64,000 nucleotides of DNA from Sphingomonas lycopersici (GTDB lineage: Bacteria > Pseudomonadota > Alphaproteobacteria > Sphingomonadales > Sphingomonadaceae). Under the pieces are notes generated by a model, which saw only the letters and a program-made list of their open reading frames with translations, did no database searches and was not told the DNA's origin. The stretch is from positions 1 to 64,000 of the forward strand of contig NZ_JANFAU010000011.1 of NCBI RefSeq assembly GCF_026130605.1, written 5' to 3'. Position 1 is the first letter of the stretch; each line of letters opens with the position of its first letter. Position numbers and translations under genes: made by a program. Shown one piece after another: positions 50,684 to 59,642 of the stretch.

Positions 50684-51386
50684 CGAAAGGCTCCTCGCGC
50701 GGGCCGATCTCCACCGCGAGCGGGGAAAGCCCGTCGATCGCCACGACCAGCCGGTCGCCGGTCACCGCCGCGCCGACCCCCGCGGGGGTGCCGGTATAGA
50801 TCAGATCGCCGGGCAGCAGCCGCTCGATCCGGGAGAGATGCGCGATCACCTCCGCGGTATCCCAGATCATGTCGGCGATATCGCCGCGTTGGCGTTCGAC
50901 GCCGTTCCGGGTCAGCGTGATCGCGCCGGCGGTGACATGCCCGCCGTTCGCCACGGGGCGCAACGTGCCGATCGGCGCGGAGAAGGCAAAATTCTTGGCA
51001 TTGTCCCACGGGCGGCCGAGATCCTTGGCCACCGCCTGCAGATCGCGGCGCGTCATATCGAGCCCGGCGGCATAGCCGTAGACGAGATCGAGCGCGCCCT
51101 CGACCGCCACGGCCGCGCCCTCGCGTGCGATCGCGACGACCAGTTCGGCCTCATAATGATAATCCCCGGTCGCCGGCGGATAGGGGATCGTCCCCCCGCC
51201 CGGCACCAGCGTCTGCGCGAATTTGGCGAAGAAGAACGGGGGCTCGCGATCGGGGTCCTTGCCCATTTCGCGTGCGTGGGCGGCATAATTGCGCCCGACG
51301 CAGAAAATCCGGCCGACCGGGAAGCGATCGGCGCTCCCCTCGATCGCGACGGCGGGAAAAGGCGGAAGATCGAAGATATTGGCCAT
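50673..51386 (-). CDS. Fumarylacetoacetate hydrolase family protein
   Basis: The 237-aa product has the FAH active-site blocks FCVGRNYAAHAREMG, PFFFAKFAQTL, YHYEAELVVAI with Glu ligand, and GDLIYTGTPAGVGAAV. FAH-family members split C-C bonds or isomerise ring-cleavage products. AGGAG lies 8 bases before ATG 51386. It heads a FAH-kynU-transporter operon. A maleylpyruvate or fumarylpyruvate hydrolase role, possibly for aromatic degradation after anthranilate, fits but is inferred. Confidence 0.88.
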   Translation of the reverse strand: MANIFDLPPFPAVAIEGSADRFPVGRIFCVGRNYAAHAREMGKDPDREPPFFFAKFAQTLVPGGGTIPYPPATGDYHYEAELVVAIAREGAAVAVEGALDLVYGYAAGLDMTRRDLQAVAKDLGRPWDNAKNFAFSAPIGTLRPVANGGHVTAGAITLTRNGVERQRGDIADMIWDTAEVIAHLSRIERLLPGDLIYTGTPAGVGAAVTGDRLVVAIDGLSPLAVEIGPREEPFDAA

Positions 51387-51480
51387 GACACGCTCCTGAC
51401 GGATGAACGGCATTCCGCGCAAGAGGCGAAAGCCGGCGCTCTCGAATTCGATCGGGGTTAGGCTCGGAATCTGCACTTTC

Positions 51481-51562
51481 CCGTTCGCGCTGCGCCTGTC
51501 GAAGGGCTGCCCTTCTTCCGAGGAAGAAAAGTGCAGGGCTTCGACAAGCTCCGCCCGAACGG
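51481..51562. repeat. Dispersed ~80-bp palindrome, copy 7
   Basis: CCGTTCGCGCTGCGCCTGTC and GACAAGCTCCGCCCGAACGG arms, between the FAH-family and iclR-type genes. Arm matching is weaker than in other copies. Confidence 0.8.
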
Positions 51563-51580
51563 TGGAGAGGCTGTCGTGCC

Positions 51581-52312
51581 CTATCCGCGCAGCAACGCGT
51601 CACGCACGCCGACCAATTCCTCGCCCAACGCCGCCACCTCCGCCGGCGTGCGACCCGCGAACATCGAGGCGGAGAGGCAGAAGCCCGGCATCACCCCCGC
51701 GATCGCGACCGCCACGGTGCAGATCCCGCGAAAGGCGAAACCGTCGTCGACCGCATAACCGCGCGCCGTCGCCGTCTCGACCTGCGCCGCATAATCCGCC
51801 AGCGACAAGGGCGCCTGCCAGCGGACCGGCTCGAACCGCCGCGCCAGTTCGTCGGGCGCGACCCGCTGCGCCGCCGCCAGCGCGCGCCCTACCGCGCCGC
51901 CACCGAGCGGCTGGCGCTGCCCGTCGGCCATCGCGACGCGCATCCCGGCTTCGCTTTCCGCGCGCGACACCGCGCGTACCCGCTCGCGCGAGATCACCTT
52001 CCACAACGCCACCGCCGCATCGTGCCGCCGCGCGAATTGCGTGATCAGCGGCTGCGCCCGATCGACCAGCCCCTGCCCCGCGCCGTCACGCAACGCCTCC
52101 GACGCCGCCCAGGCGCGTGCGAGACGGTAGGATTTGGTCCGCGCGTCGCGCTCGACCACGCCCTCGTCGACCAAAGTCTTGAGCAGATTGAGGCAACTCG
52201 ACGGGCTCAACCCCGTCACCCGCGCGATATCCGACAGCGACATCGGGCTGGTTTCCGCGAGCAGCCGCAAAATCCCCAGCGCCTGAGAAACGGATCGAAC
52301 CGGTCCTGTCAT
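51581..52312 (-). CDS. IclR-family transcriptional regulator
   Basis: The 243-aa protein has a winged-helix N-terminus (SQALGILRLLAETSPMSLSDIARVTGLSPSSCLNLLKTL) and an effector domain ending ASMFAGRTPAEVAALGEEL. It probably binds an acyl-CoA or aromatic acid. ATG 52312 begins inside a palindrome CCTGTC-N4-GACAGG (52305-52320). It is divergent from the ACAD-CoA-transferase-dehydratase operon, which it probably controls. Confidence 0.9.
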   Translation of the reverse strand: MTGPVRSVSQALGILRLLAETSPMSLSDIARVTGLSPSSCLNLLKTLVDEGVVERDARTKSYRLARAWAASEALRDGAGQGLVDRAQPLITQFARRHDAAVALWKVISRERVRAVSRAESEAGMRVAMADGQRQPLGGGAVGRALAAAQRVAPDELARRFEPVRWQAPLSLADYAAQVETATARGYAVDDGFAFRGICTVAVAIAGVMPGFCLSASMFAGRTPAEVAALGEELVGVRDALLRG

Positions 52313-52320
52313 ACGACAGG
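52305..52320. promoter_or_regulatory. Palindrome CCTGTC-N4-GACAGG at the iclR start codon
   Basis: A perfect 6-bp dyad that contains the ATG of the IclR gene; it may be an operator or affect translation. Confidence 0.45.
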
Positions 52321-52328
52321 TATAGTTT

Positions 52329-52360
52329 TCAGCATTGTGAAATTCAATTCTCAATGTTGA
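52329..52360. promoter_or_regulatory. 32-bp imperfect inverted repeat in the iclR / ACAD divergent region
   Basis: TCAGCATTGTGAAATT and AATTCTCAATGTTGA-type arms mirror each other with a few mismatches. The segment is AT-rich and central to the promoter region, as expected for an IclR operator. Confidence 0.5.
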
Positions 52361-52476
52361 ATATTCGCCGCGAAACGGCTATCGTCCGATCGATTGTATC
52401 GGACAGGAAAGCCAATCCCCTCCGCGCACGCGGGCAAGGTGTCGGCGCATGCTATGATCCGGGTGAGGAGCTTCAG

Positions 52477-53652
52477 ATGGTCAACGTCAATCCGGGGATG
52501 GATGCCGATGTCTTCGAGCAGTTCATCGACCAGCTCCAGCGCTATGTGCGCGAGCGGCTGATCCCCGCCGAGCGCGCGATCATCGAGAGCGACCGGATCC
52601 CCGACGATATCCTCGCCGAGCTGCGCGACATGGGGCTGTTCGGCCTCACCATGCCGGAGGGTTATGGCGGGGCGGGGATGAACGTCACGCAATATGTGCG
52701 GACGATCCACGCGCTGAGCTATGCGATGCCGGCGTTCCGCTCGATCATCTCGATCAACATCGGAATGTTCTGCTCCGCGCTCAAGAATGGCGGCACCGAC
52801 GCGCAAAAGGCCGAATGGTTGCCGCGCGTCGCGGGCGGCGAGATCGCCTGTTTCGGGCTGACCGAGCCGGGATCGGGTTCGGATTCGGCCGGGCTGCAGA
52901 CGACCGCCACCCGGACCGACAACGGCTGGGTGCTCAACGGCACCAAGCGCTACATCACCAATTCGCCCTTCGCCAAGGTCGGGCTGATCATGGCGCGGAC
53001 CTCGAAGGAGAATCTGCCCAAGAATGCGCATGTCTCCGCCTTCATCGTGCCGATGGACGCTCCCGGCGTGTCGATCGGCAAGTCGGACAAGAAGATGGGC
53101 CAGTCCGGCAGCCATATCGCCGATATCATCATGGAAGACGTCCATGTCGGCGAGGGCGCGCTGCTCGGCGGCGAATTGGGCAAGGGCTTCGTCTATGCGA
53201 TGATGAGCCTCGACAACGGCCGCATGTCGGTCGGCGCGGCGGCCACCGCTTATGCCCGGCGCGCGCTCGATAGCGCGATCCGCTACGCCACCGAGCGCAA
53301 GGCGTTCGGCGAGCCGATCGCCAATTTCCAGCTAATCCAGCAGATGCTCGCCGACAGCGAGATCGAGATCTACGCCGCCGAAACGATGATGGCCGACGTC
53401 ACCCGCCGCGCCGATGCGGGGGAGAATGTCCTGCGCAAGGCGGCGGCGTTCAAGGTGTTCGCCTCGGAGATGTGCGGCCGTGTGGTCGATCGCGTGGTGC
53501 AGGTCTACGGCGGGGCGGGCTATCTCGCCGAATATGACGCCGAGCGCTTCTTCCGCGATGCGCGCATCTATCGCATCTACGAGGGGACGACGCAGATCCT
53601 CCAGCTCCAGATCGCCAAACACATGCTGCGCGAATTCAATGCCTTTGCTTGA
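52477..53652 (+). CDS. Acyl-CoA dehydrogenase
   Basis: The 391-aa ACAD has CFGLTEPGSGSDSAGLQTTA, YITNSPFAKVGLIMART, ATERKAFGEPIANFQLIQQMLAD and YGGAGYLAEYDAERFFRDAR. The catalytic Glu369 is in YRIYEGTTQIL, as in standard single-gene enzymes, unlike the pair at 39.5-41.8 kb. GAGGAG 6 bases before ATG 52477 fixes the start. It heads a three-gene operon with CoA-transferase and dehydratase. Confidence 0.93.
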   Translation: MVNVNPGMDADVFEQFIDQLQRYVRERLIPAERAIIESDRIPDDILAELRDMGLFGLTMPEGYGGAGMNVTQYVRTIHALSYAMPAFRSIISINIGMFCSALKNGGTDAQKAEWLPRVAGGEIACFGLTEPGSGSDSAGLQTTATRTDNGWVLNGTKRYITNSPFAKVGLIMARTSKENLPKNAHVSAFIVPMDAPGVSIGKSDKKMGQSGSHIADIIMEDVHVGEGALLGGELGKGFVYAMMSLDNGRMSVGAAATAYARRALDSAIRYATERKAFGEPIANFQLIQQMLADSEIEIYAAETMMADVTRRADAGENVLRKAAAFKVFASEMCGRVVDRVVQVYGGAGYLAEYDAERFFRDARIYRIYEGTTQILQLQIAKHMLREFNAFA

Positions 53653-53675
53653 GCCAGCCGGCAAAGGACGCGGCC

Positions 53676-54875
53676 ATGTATAACCTGCTGGGCGACCTTT
53701 CGGTGATCGAGGCATCGTCGTTCGTCGCCTCGCCCACTGCCGGCCTCTATTGCGCGCAACTCGGCGCCGAGGTGATCCGTGTCGACCAGATCGGCGGCGG
53801 CCCCGATTTCCGCCGCTGGCCGGTGACCGCGGCAAACGATTCGCTCTATTGGGAGAACCTCAACCGCGCGAAGAAATCGGTCGCGCTCGATCTCGCGCGG
53901 CCCCAGGGGCGCGAACTGTTGCAGGCGCTGGTACGCGCGACCGGGCAGCTCATCACCAATTTCCCGGTCAAGGGCTTCATGGCGCATGACGTGCTCGCCG
54001 CGGGTTGCGCCGATCTCATCACCGTGCGGGTGATGGGCTGGGCCGACGGATCGCCCGCGCTCGATTATACCGTCAACAATGCGGTCGGCTATCCGATGCT
54101 GACCGGCGAGGGGCCGGCGCCGGTCAACCACGTGCTCCCCGGCTGGGATCTGTTGAGCGGCGCTTATGCCGCCTTCGCCTTGCTCGCCGCGCTGCGTCGG
54201 CGCGGGGAGACCGGGGCCGGAAGCGAGGTGCGCATCCCGCTCTCCGACGTCGCGATCGGCACCGTCGCCAATCTCGGCAGCCTCGCCGAGGTGCTCTACG
54301 AGGGGCACGACCGGCCGAGGCTCGGCAACACGGTCTACGGCCTGTTCGGGCGCGATTTCGTCACCGCCGACGGGGTGCGGACGATGATCGTCGTGGTGAC
54401 CCCGCGGCAATGGGCCAATCTGCTGGCCGCGCTCGATCTCGGCGCGGCGGTGGCGGCGCTGGAGGCGCAGCGTGGCGTATCGTTCGCCACCGATGACGGG
54501 CTGCGCTTCACGCATCGCGATGCGCTGTTCCCGTTGTTCGAGCAGGCGATCGGCGCGCGCCGCCACGCCGATCTCGCCGCCGCATTCGACGCGGGCGGGA
54601 TCGTCCATTCGGCGTATCGCGCAATGTCCGACGCGGTGCGCGATCCGGCGCTGGTGGCGGACAATCCGATCTTCGGGCGCGCCGCCAACCCCAGCGGGTT
54701 CGATTATCCCGCCGCCGGCGCGTTCGCCACGATGCCGCAGCTCGAACGCCAGCCCCCGCGCCCCGCCCCGCGCAACGGCGCGCATAGCGAGGAAGTATTG
54801 ACCGAACGGCTCAAGCTGTCGTCGGGCGAGATCGCGCGGCTGATCGACGCCGGCATCGTGGGGCGCGGCCAATGA
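53676..54875 (+). CDS. Class III CoA-transferase (CaiB/BaiF family)
   Basis: The 399-aa product has LSVIEASSFVASPTAGLYCAQLGAEVIRVDQIGGG near the N-terminus, SLYWENLNRAKKSVALDL, and TVNNAVGYPMLTGEG. The usual catalytic Asp of the family near residue 165-170 corresponds to the PGWDLLSGAYAAFALLAAL region. It moves CoA between acids; the acids are not known. AAAGGA lies 7-8 bases before ATG 53676. It is coupled to the dehydratase gene (ATGA). Confidence 0.9.
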   Translation: MYNLLGDLSVIEASSFVASPTAGLYCAQLGAEVIRVDQIGGGPDFRRWPVTAANDSLYWENLNRAKKSVALDLARPQGRELLQALVRATGQLITNFPVKGFMAHDVLAAGCADLITVRVMGWADGSPALDYTVNNAVGYPMLTGEGPAPVNHVLPGWDLLSGAYAAFALLAALRRRGETGAGSEVRIPLSDVAIGTVANLGSLAEVLYEGHDRPRLGNTVYGLFGRDFVTADGVRTMIVVVTPRQWANLLAALDLGAAVAALEAQRGVSFATDDGLRFTHRDALFPLFEQAIGARRHADLAAAFDAGGIVHSAYRAMSDAVRDPALVADNPIFGRAANPSGFDYPAAGAFATMPQLERQPPRPAPRNGAHSEEVLTERLKLSSGEIARLIDAGIVGRGQ

Positions 54876-55723
54876 GCGACTGGAGCCGCTGGGTCGGGCG
54901 CGAGGAAGTCCGTCGCGACCGGATCGACGCGGGGCTGCTGACGCGCTGGTGCGCCTCGCTCGATCGCGCCGTACCCGACGACGGCGCGGTGCCGCAGGGC
55001 CTCCATTGGTGCCTGTGCCTCCCCGATGCGCCGACCGCTGCGCTGGGCGAGGACGGCCACCCGCGCCGCGACGACAGCCCGGCGAGCTTCATGCCCCCGG
55101 TGCCGTTGCCGCGCCGGATGTGGGCGTCGAGCAAGGTCGATTTCGTCCGTGCACTCCACGCCGGCGAGGTGATCGAGCGCCGCTCGCGCATCGTCTCGGT
55201 GACCGCCAAGACCGGCGCGTCCGGGCAATTGGTGTTCGTCGATGTCGCGCATGACACGCTCGGCGACGGAGAGCTTGCGCTACGCGAGGTGCAGTCGATC
55301 GTTTATCGCGACGCCGCCCCGCCGGGCGCCCCGCCCACCCCGCCGCCGCTCGGTGCGGGGACGTTCGACGCCGGCGGCTGGGATGCGGTGCGTACGATCG
55401 TTCCCGATGCGCCGCTGTTGTTCCGCTATTCGGCGCTCACCTTCAACAGCCACCGCATCCATTACGATCTGCCCTATGCCACCGGCGCGGAGGGCTATCG
55501 CGGGCTGGTGGTCCACGGCCCGCTGACCGCCTCGCTGCTGCTCGATCTGGCGCGGCGCGAACTGGGCGACAACCGGCTCGGGACCTTCGCTTTCCGTGGG
55601 GTATCGCCGGCTGTGGCGGGTGAGCCGTTGCATCTTGCGTTGCGTACCGAGGGCGAAGCGATCGAGCTGGGTGCCTTCGCCGCCGACGGGCGGCAGGTGA
55701 TGAGCGCGAGTGCGCGGACCTAG
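54872..55723 (+). CDS. MaoC/FAS1-like dehydratase (mesaconyl-C4-CoA hydratase type)
   Basis: The 283-aa protein has an N-terminal FAS1-like half with MPPVPLPRRMWASSKVDF and a C-terminal hot-dog half with FRYSALTFNSHRIHYDLPYA and GLVVHGPLTASLLLDL, the hydratase-2 motif. This two-part layout is used by mesaconyl-C4-CoA hydratase and HTD2-like enzymes. Its ATG overlaps the CoA-transferase stop. With the ACAD and CoA-transferase it suggests degradation of a branched dicarboxylic acid such as itaconate or mesaconate, an inference from gene set only. Confidence 0.85.
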   Translation: MSDWSRWVGREEVRRDRIDAGLLTRWCASLDRAVPDDGAVPQGLHWCLCLPDAPTAALGEDGHPRRDDSPASFMPPVPLPRRMWASSKVDFVRALHAGEVIERRSRIVSVTAKTGASGQLVFVDVAHDTLGDGELALREVQSIVYRDAAPPGAPPTPPPLGAGTFDAGGWDAVRTIVPDAPLLFRYSALTFNSHRIHYDLPYATGAEGYRGLVVHGPLTASLLLDLARRELGDNRLGTFAFRGVSPAVAGEPLHLALRTEGEAIELGAFAADGRQVMSASART

Positions 55724-55755
55724 CGCGCTACTGCGCTTGAACGCGCTTCCCTCTC

Positions 55756-55839
55756 CCGGTTCGGGCTGAGCTTGTCGAAGCCCTGCACTTTATCTTCCGC
55801 GAGAGAAAGACAGCCCTTCGACAAGCTCAGGGCGAACGG
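55756..55839. repeat. Dispersed ~80-bp palindrome, copy 8
   Basis: CCGGTTCGGGCTGAGCTTGTC-type arm and GACAAGCTCAGGGCGAACGG, after the dehydratase gene and just before the end of the DUF4126 gene. Confidence 0.85.
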
Positions 55840-55846
55840 GGGTTGG

Positions 55847-56431
55847 CTATGAATGCGCCCGCAATCGGCGATACAGCCGCCGCAACAACACCAGCGCCGC
55901 CACCGCTACCCCGAGCACGAGGATCGCCACCGCCACCGCCAGCCACGGGCTCGCAAAAGCGGTGAGCAGCAGCCCCGTGGTGACGATATCGCCCCCGGTC
56001 GACAGCGCGATGTTCGACGCCGGCTCGGGGCTGACATTGGCGATCGCGCGCGTCCCCGCCTTGGCGCCGTGGGTGAGCAGCGCCGCCCCGCCGCCGAGCA
56101 GCAGCGCGATCACCTGCCACTTCGGATCGGCCGGATCGACGATCGCCAGCGCGAGGAGCGCCCCGCCGACCGGGCGGATCAACGTGTGGATGCTGTCCCA
56201 CACGCTATCGACCCACATCACCTTGTCGGCGAAGAATTCCGCCAGCGCGCCGACCCCGGCGACCGCGATCACCCAGGGATTGGCGAGTATGTCGAGCGCG
56301 TGGAGATGCGCCGGCATCGCCACCCAGCCGAAATGCATCGCCAGCCCGGTGACGAACACGCAGACATAGAGCCGCCACCCGCTCAACAGGCTGACGCTGG
56401 CTGCCAGCCCGAGGATTCCCGCCGCCGTCAT
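55847..56431 (-). CDS. DUF4126 family membrane protein
   Basis: The 194-aa product has about five hydrophobic segments and the family-like stretch LGLAASVSLLSGWRLYVCVFVTGLAMHFGWVAMP at the N-terminus, then FFADKVMWVDSVWDSIHT and GGGAALLTHGAKAGTRAIANVSPEP. Function of the family is unknown. ATG 56431 is used; the upstream part to 56500 does not look like protein. Its stop lies 8 bases from a dispersed palindrome. Confidence 0.82.
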   Translation of the reverse strand: MTAAGILGLAASVSLLSGWRLYVCVFVTGLAMHFGWVAMPAHLHALDILANPWVIAVAGVGALAEFFADKVMWVDSVWDSIHTLIRPVGGALLALAIVDPADPKWQVIALLLGGGAALLTHGAKAGTRAIANVSPEPASNIALSTGGDIVTTGLLLTAFASPWLAVAVAILVLGVAVAALVLLRRLYRRLRAHS

Positions 56432-56494
56432 CGCGCGAGTGTGCCACCGAATGGCCGCGCACGCACGCGTTGAAATTCCTGCGTAAGCCTCCTC

Positions 56495-56578
56495 CGTCAT
56501 GCCGGACTTGATCCGGCATCCAGAGCAACGGGCGATAACGTTCTTGGCTCTGGATGCCGGGTCGAGCCCGGCATGACG
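56495..56578. repeat. Long 'cgtcatgcc' palindrome pair
   Basis: CGTCATGCCGGACTTGATCC arms are mirrored at 56545-56578 (GGATGCCGGG...GGCATGACG). Same family as 4497-4525 and 61709-61738. Confidence 0.7.
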
Positions 56579-56606
56579 ATTGAGCGTGGGAATTTTGAAA
56601 TTTTTT

Positions 56607-56628
56607 GCCGCATCAGGTGCGGCCTTTT
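56607..56628 (+). terminator. Small hairpin with T-run upstream of M14 peptidase gene
   Basis: GCCGCA pairs with TGCGGC around TCAGG and is followed by CTTTT; TTTTTT precedes it. No gene ends into it on the plus strand, so it could be an attenuator in the peptidase leader. Low certainty. Confidence 0.3.
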
Positions 56629-56679
56629 CGCTTCGCTCCGTCTATCCTTGTCGAAAGCGACAAAGGACGGGGGCCTCCC

Positions 56680-59451
56680 ATGAAGACCAATTACCTGATC
56701 GGCGCGGCGTTGCTTGCGCTGGCGAGCCCGGCGTTCGCCGAGCCGATCACCCCCAAGGCCGGCGCGCTCCCCTCCCCCGCCGAGGCGTTCCCGACCGAGC
56801 CGGGCAGCGACTATTATCTCGCCAATTACGACGCCTATGAGAAATATCTGAAGGCGCTCGCCGCCAAATCCGATCGCATGAAGCTGATCGACATCGGCAA
56901 ATCGGCCGAGGGGCGCACGATGTGGGTGGCGATCGTCTCCTCCCCCGCCAATCTCGCCACGCTCGATCATTATCGCGAGATCGCGCGCAAGCTCGCCAAG
57001 GCCGAGGGGGTGAGCGAGGCGCAGGCCAAGGCGCTCGCCGCCGAGGGCCGCGCGGTGGTGTGGATCGACGCCGGGCTCCACGCCACCGAGACGGTGACGA
57101 CGCAGAGCCAGATCCACGTCCTCTATCGCCTGCTCACCGCCGAGGACGCGGAGACCAAGCGGCTGCTCGACGATACGATCGTGCTGTTCGGCCACGACAA
57201 TCCCGACGGGCTCCAGCTCGTCGCCGATTGGTACATGCGCAACGCCGACCCCAAGAAGCGCGAGTTCAGGAGCATTCCGCGGCTGTACCAGAAGTACGTC
57301 GGCCACGATAACAACCGCGACAGCTTCATGGCGCAGATGCCCGAGACGGTGAACGTCAACCGCATGCTGTTCCGCGAATGGTTTCCGCAGATCATCTTCA
57401 ACCAGCATCAGACCGGGCCGGCGGGGATGGTGGTGTTCGTCCCCCCGTTCCGCGATCCGTTCAACTATAATTATTCGCCGATCGTGATGACCGAGCTGCA
57501 GGAGCTGGGCGCGGCGATGCACAGCCGGCTGGTGTCGGAGGAAAAACCGGGATCGGGGATGCGCAGCGCGGCGCCTTATTCCACCTGGCATAACGGGATG
57601 GAGCGCTCGGTCGCCTATTTCCACAATTCGATCGGCTTGCTGACCGAGATCATCGGCGGCCCGACGCCCGAGAAGATCCCGCTCGTTCCCGATACCCAGC
57701 TCGCGCGCAACGACGAGCCGCTGCCGATCGGCCCGCGCGAATGGCATTTGAAAGACAGCCTCGAATATCAATATTCGCTCGATCGCGCGGTGCTCGATTA
57801 CGCCTCGCGCAACCGCGAGCGGCTGCTGATGAACATCTGGCGGATGGGCGCGTCGGCGATCGCGCGCGGCAATCGCGACAGCTGGACGATCACCCCCAAG
57901 GATGTCGACGCGGTCAAGGCCGCCGCCGCAGGCAAGACGCAGGAAGTTGAGGAATATTTCCGCGGTCCCCCGGCGGTCGATGCCGGGCTGTACAAGACGG
58001 TGCTCAACGATCCGGCGAAGCGCGATCCGCGCGGCTATATCCTCACCCCCGATCAGCGCGACGTGCCGACGACGATCGCGTTCCTCAATGCGCTGCTCAA
58101 GAACGGCGTCGATATCGAGCGTGCCACCAAGGCCTTCACCGCCGGGGGCAAGAGCTATCCGGCGGGCTCCTATGTCGTGAAGACCGCGCAGGCCTATCGC
58201 CCGCACGTCCTCGACATGTTCGAGCCGCAGGATCACCCGCACGACGCCGAATATCCCGGCGGGCCGCCCAAGGCGCCCTATGACATCACCGGCTATACGC
58301 TGGCGTGGCAGATGGGGGTGCAGTTCGATCGCATACTCGACGGCTTCGACGGCCCGTTCGAGCGCGTCACCGCCGATCTGCTCAAGGCGCCGGCGGGCAA
58401 GCAGATCGGCACCGGCGGCGCGGGCTGGATCGTCGGGCATGAGACCAACAACAGCTTCATCCTCACCAACCGGTTGCTCAAGGCCGGGGTGAAGGTGACG
58501 TGGCTGGCGGATGCGACCCGGGTCGGCGCCAGGGATTTCGCCCCCGGCGCGATCTGGATCCCGGCCTCGTCCGAAGCGGCTAAGATCATCGCCGAAACCG
58601 CGCCGCTCGGCATCGACGCCTATCGCATGGCCAAGGCGCCCGCGGGCAAGACGATCGCGTTGAAACCGGTGCGCCTCGGGCTGGTCGACAATTATGGCGG
58701 GGTGATCCCGGCCGGGTGGACCCGCTGGCTGCTCGAACAATATGAGTTCCCGTTCAGCGTCGTCTATCCCAAGGAGCTCGACGCGGGCGACCTCAACGCG
58801 AAGTTCGACGTGCTGGTGTTCGCCGACGGCACCGTCACCGGCCCGCGCGGCGGCGCGTTCAAGACGGGATATGCCAGCAAGCAGCCCAGCCCGGAGGATA
58901 TCCCCGCCGATTATCGCGGCTGGCTGGGCAAGGTGAGCGCGAATGCCACCGCGCCGCTGCTCACCGCCTTCGTCCAGGCGGGCGGGACGGTGATCACGGT
59001 GGGCGGGGCCAATTATCTCGCCTCGCTGCTCTCGCCCGCGATCCGGCCGGCGCTGGTCAACCGCAAGCCCGACGGATCGCTCGCGGCGCTCGACCATCGC
59101 GATTTCTACATTCCCGGCTCGCTGGTCGCGGCGAAGGTCGATCCCACCAAGCCGCTCGCCTTCGGCATGACCCCGACGGTCGACATGTTCTTCGACCAGA
59201 ACCAGCCCTTCACGCTCGGCGACGGCGCGACATCGGTGGCGTGGTTCGATTCGGCGACGCCGCTCAGGAGCGGCTGGGCGGTCGGGCAGGACAAGCTCAA
59301 GGGCACGGTGGCGATCGCCGACGCCGATCTCGGCCGCGGCAAATTGTTCGCGCTCGGCACCGAGGTGACGCAGCGCGCGCAACCCTATGCGACGTTCAAA
59401 CTGCTGTTCAACGGCATCCTCTACGGCCCGGCGGCCGCGGCGGCGCGGTAA
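56680..59451 (+). CDS. Secreted M14-family zinc metallopeptidase
   Basis: The 923-aa precursor has a signal peptide (MKTNYLIGAALLALASPAFA) and an N-terminal zinc carboxypeptidase domain. The Zn motif HxxE is in DAGLHATETVTTQS, followed by FGHDNPDG and a His in NQHQTGPAG that can supply the third ligand. The long C-terminal ~500 residues contain a glutamine-amidotransferase-like fold region (PVRLGLVDNYGG, AFGMTPTVDMFF), usual in long M14 proteins of this kind. It is probably periplasmic. No partner is adjacent. Confidence 0.9.
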   Translation: MKTNYLIGAALLALASPAFAEPITPKAGALPSPAEAFPTEPGSDYYLANYDAYEKYLKALAAKSDRMKLIDIGKSAEGRTMWVAIVSSPANLATLDHYREIARKLAKAEGVSEAQAKALAAEGRAVVWIDAGLHATETVTTQSQIHVLYRLLTAEDAETKRLLDDTIVLFGHDNPDGLQLVADWYMRNADPKKREFRSIPRLYQKYVGHDNNRDSFMAQMPETVNVNRMLFREWFPQIIFNQHQTGPAGMVVFVPPFRDPFNYNYSPIVMTELQELGAAMHSRLVSEEKPGSGMRSAAPYSTWHNGMERSVAYFHNSIGLLTEIIGGPTPEKIPLVPDTQLARNDEPLPIGPREWHLKDSLEYQYSLDRAVLDYASRNRERLLMNIWRMGASAIARGNRDSWTITPKDVDAVKAAAAGKTQEVEEYFRGPPAVDAGLYKTVLNDPAKRDPRGYILTPDQRDVPTTIAFLNALLKNGVDIERATKAFTAGGKSYPAGSYVVKTAQAYRPHVLDMFEPQDHPHDAEYPGGPPKAPYDITGYTLAWQMGVQFDRILDGFDGPFERVTADLLKAPAGKQIGTGGAGWIVGHETNNSFILTNRLLKAGVKVTWLADATRVGARDFAPGAIWIPASSEAAKIIAETAPLGIDAYRMAKAPAGKTIALKPVRLGLVDNYGGVIPAGWTRWLLEQYEFPFSVVYPKELDAGDLNAKFDVLVFADGTVTGPRGGAFKTGYASKQPSPEDIPADYRGWLGKVSANATAPLLTAFVQAGGTVITVGGANYLASLLSPAIRPALVNRKPDGSLAALDHRDFYIPGSLVAAKVDPTKPLAFGMTPTVDMFFDQNQPFTLGDGATSVAWFDSATPLRSGWAVGQDKLKGTVAIADADLGRGKLFALGTEVTQRAQPYATFKLLFNGILYGPAAAAAR

Positions 59452-59461
59452 GTCTCTCCTT

Positions 59462-59592
59462 CCCCCTTCTTCTCCCCTCCCTGGTGAAGGGAGGGCCTGG
59501 GGGCGGGTGGGTATGAGGCGGGTGCTCCGGTATCCCCTCGGGCCAACCCGCCCCCGCGCCCTCCCTTGTTCAAGGGAGGGGAGAAGAAGGGG
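59462..59592. repeat. Long dispersed palindromic element, copy 2 (~130 bp)
   Basis: CTTCTTCTCCCCTCCCTGG... with GGGTGGGTATGAGG in the middle and TTCAAGGGAGGGGAGAAGAA at the end; layout matches 6197-6327. Confidence 0.8.
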
Positions 59593-59642
59593 AGCTAAGC
59601 CGGGGAGATTGACGGCAGCTTTGCAGAAGCTACGGCACCTCC

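Noticed and set aside
52354..52476. ATG 52354 as start of the acyl-CoA dehydrogenase
   Set aside because: The extra 41 residues do not match the family and would read through the operator region; GAGGAG supports 52477.
56497..59382. A 961-codon open frame opposite the M14 peptidase gene
   Set aside because: Product of GC-rich codon bias on the coding strand; the plus-strand gene has signal peptide and Zn motif.
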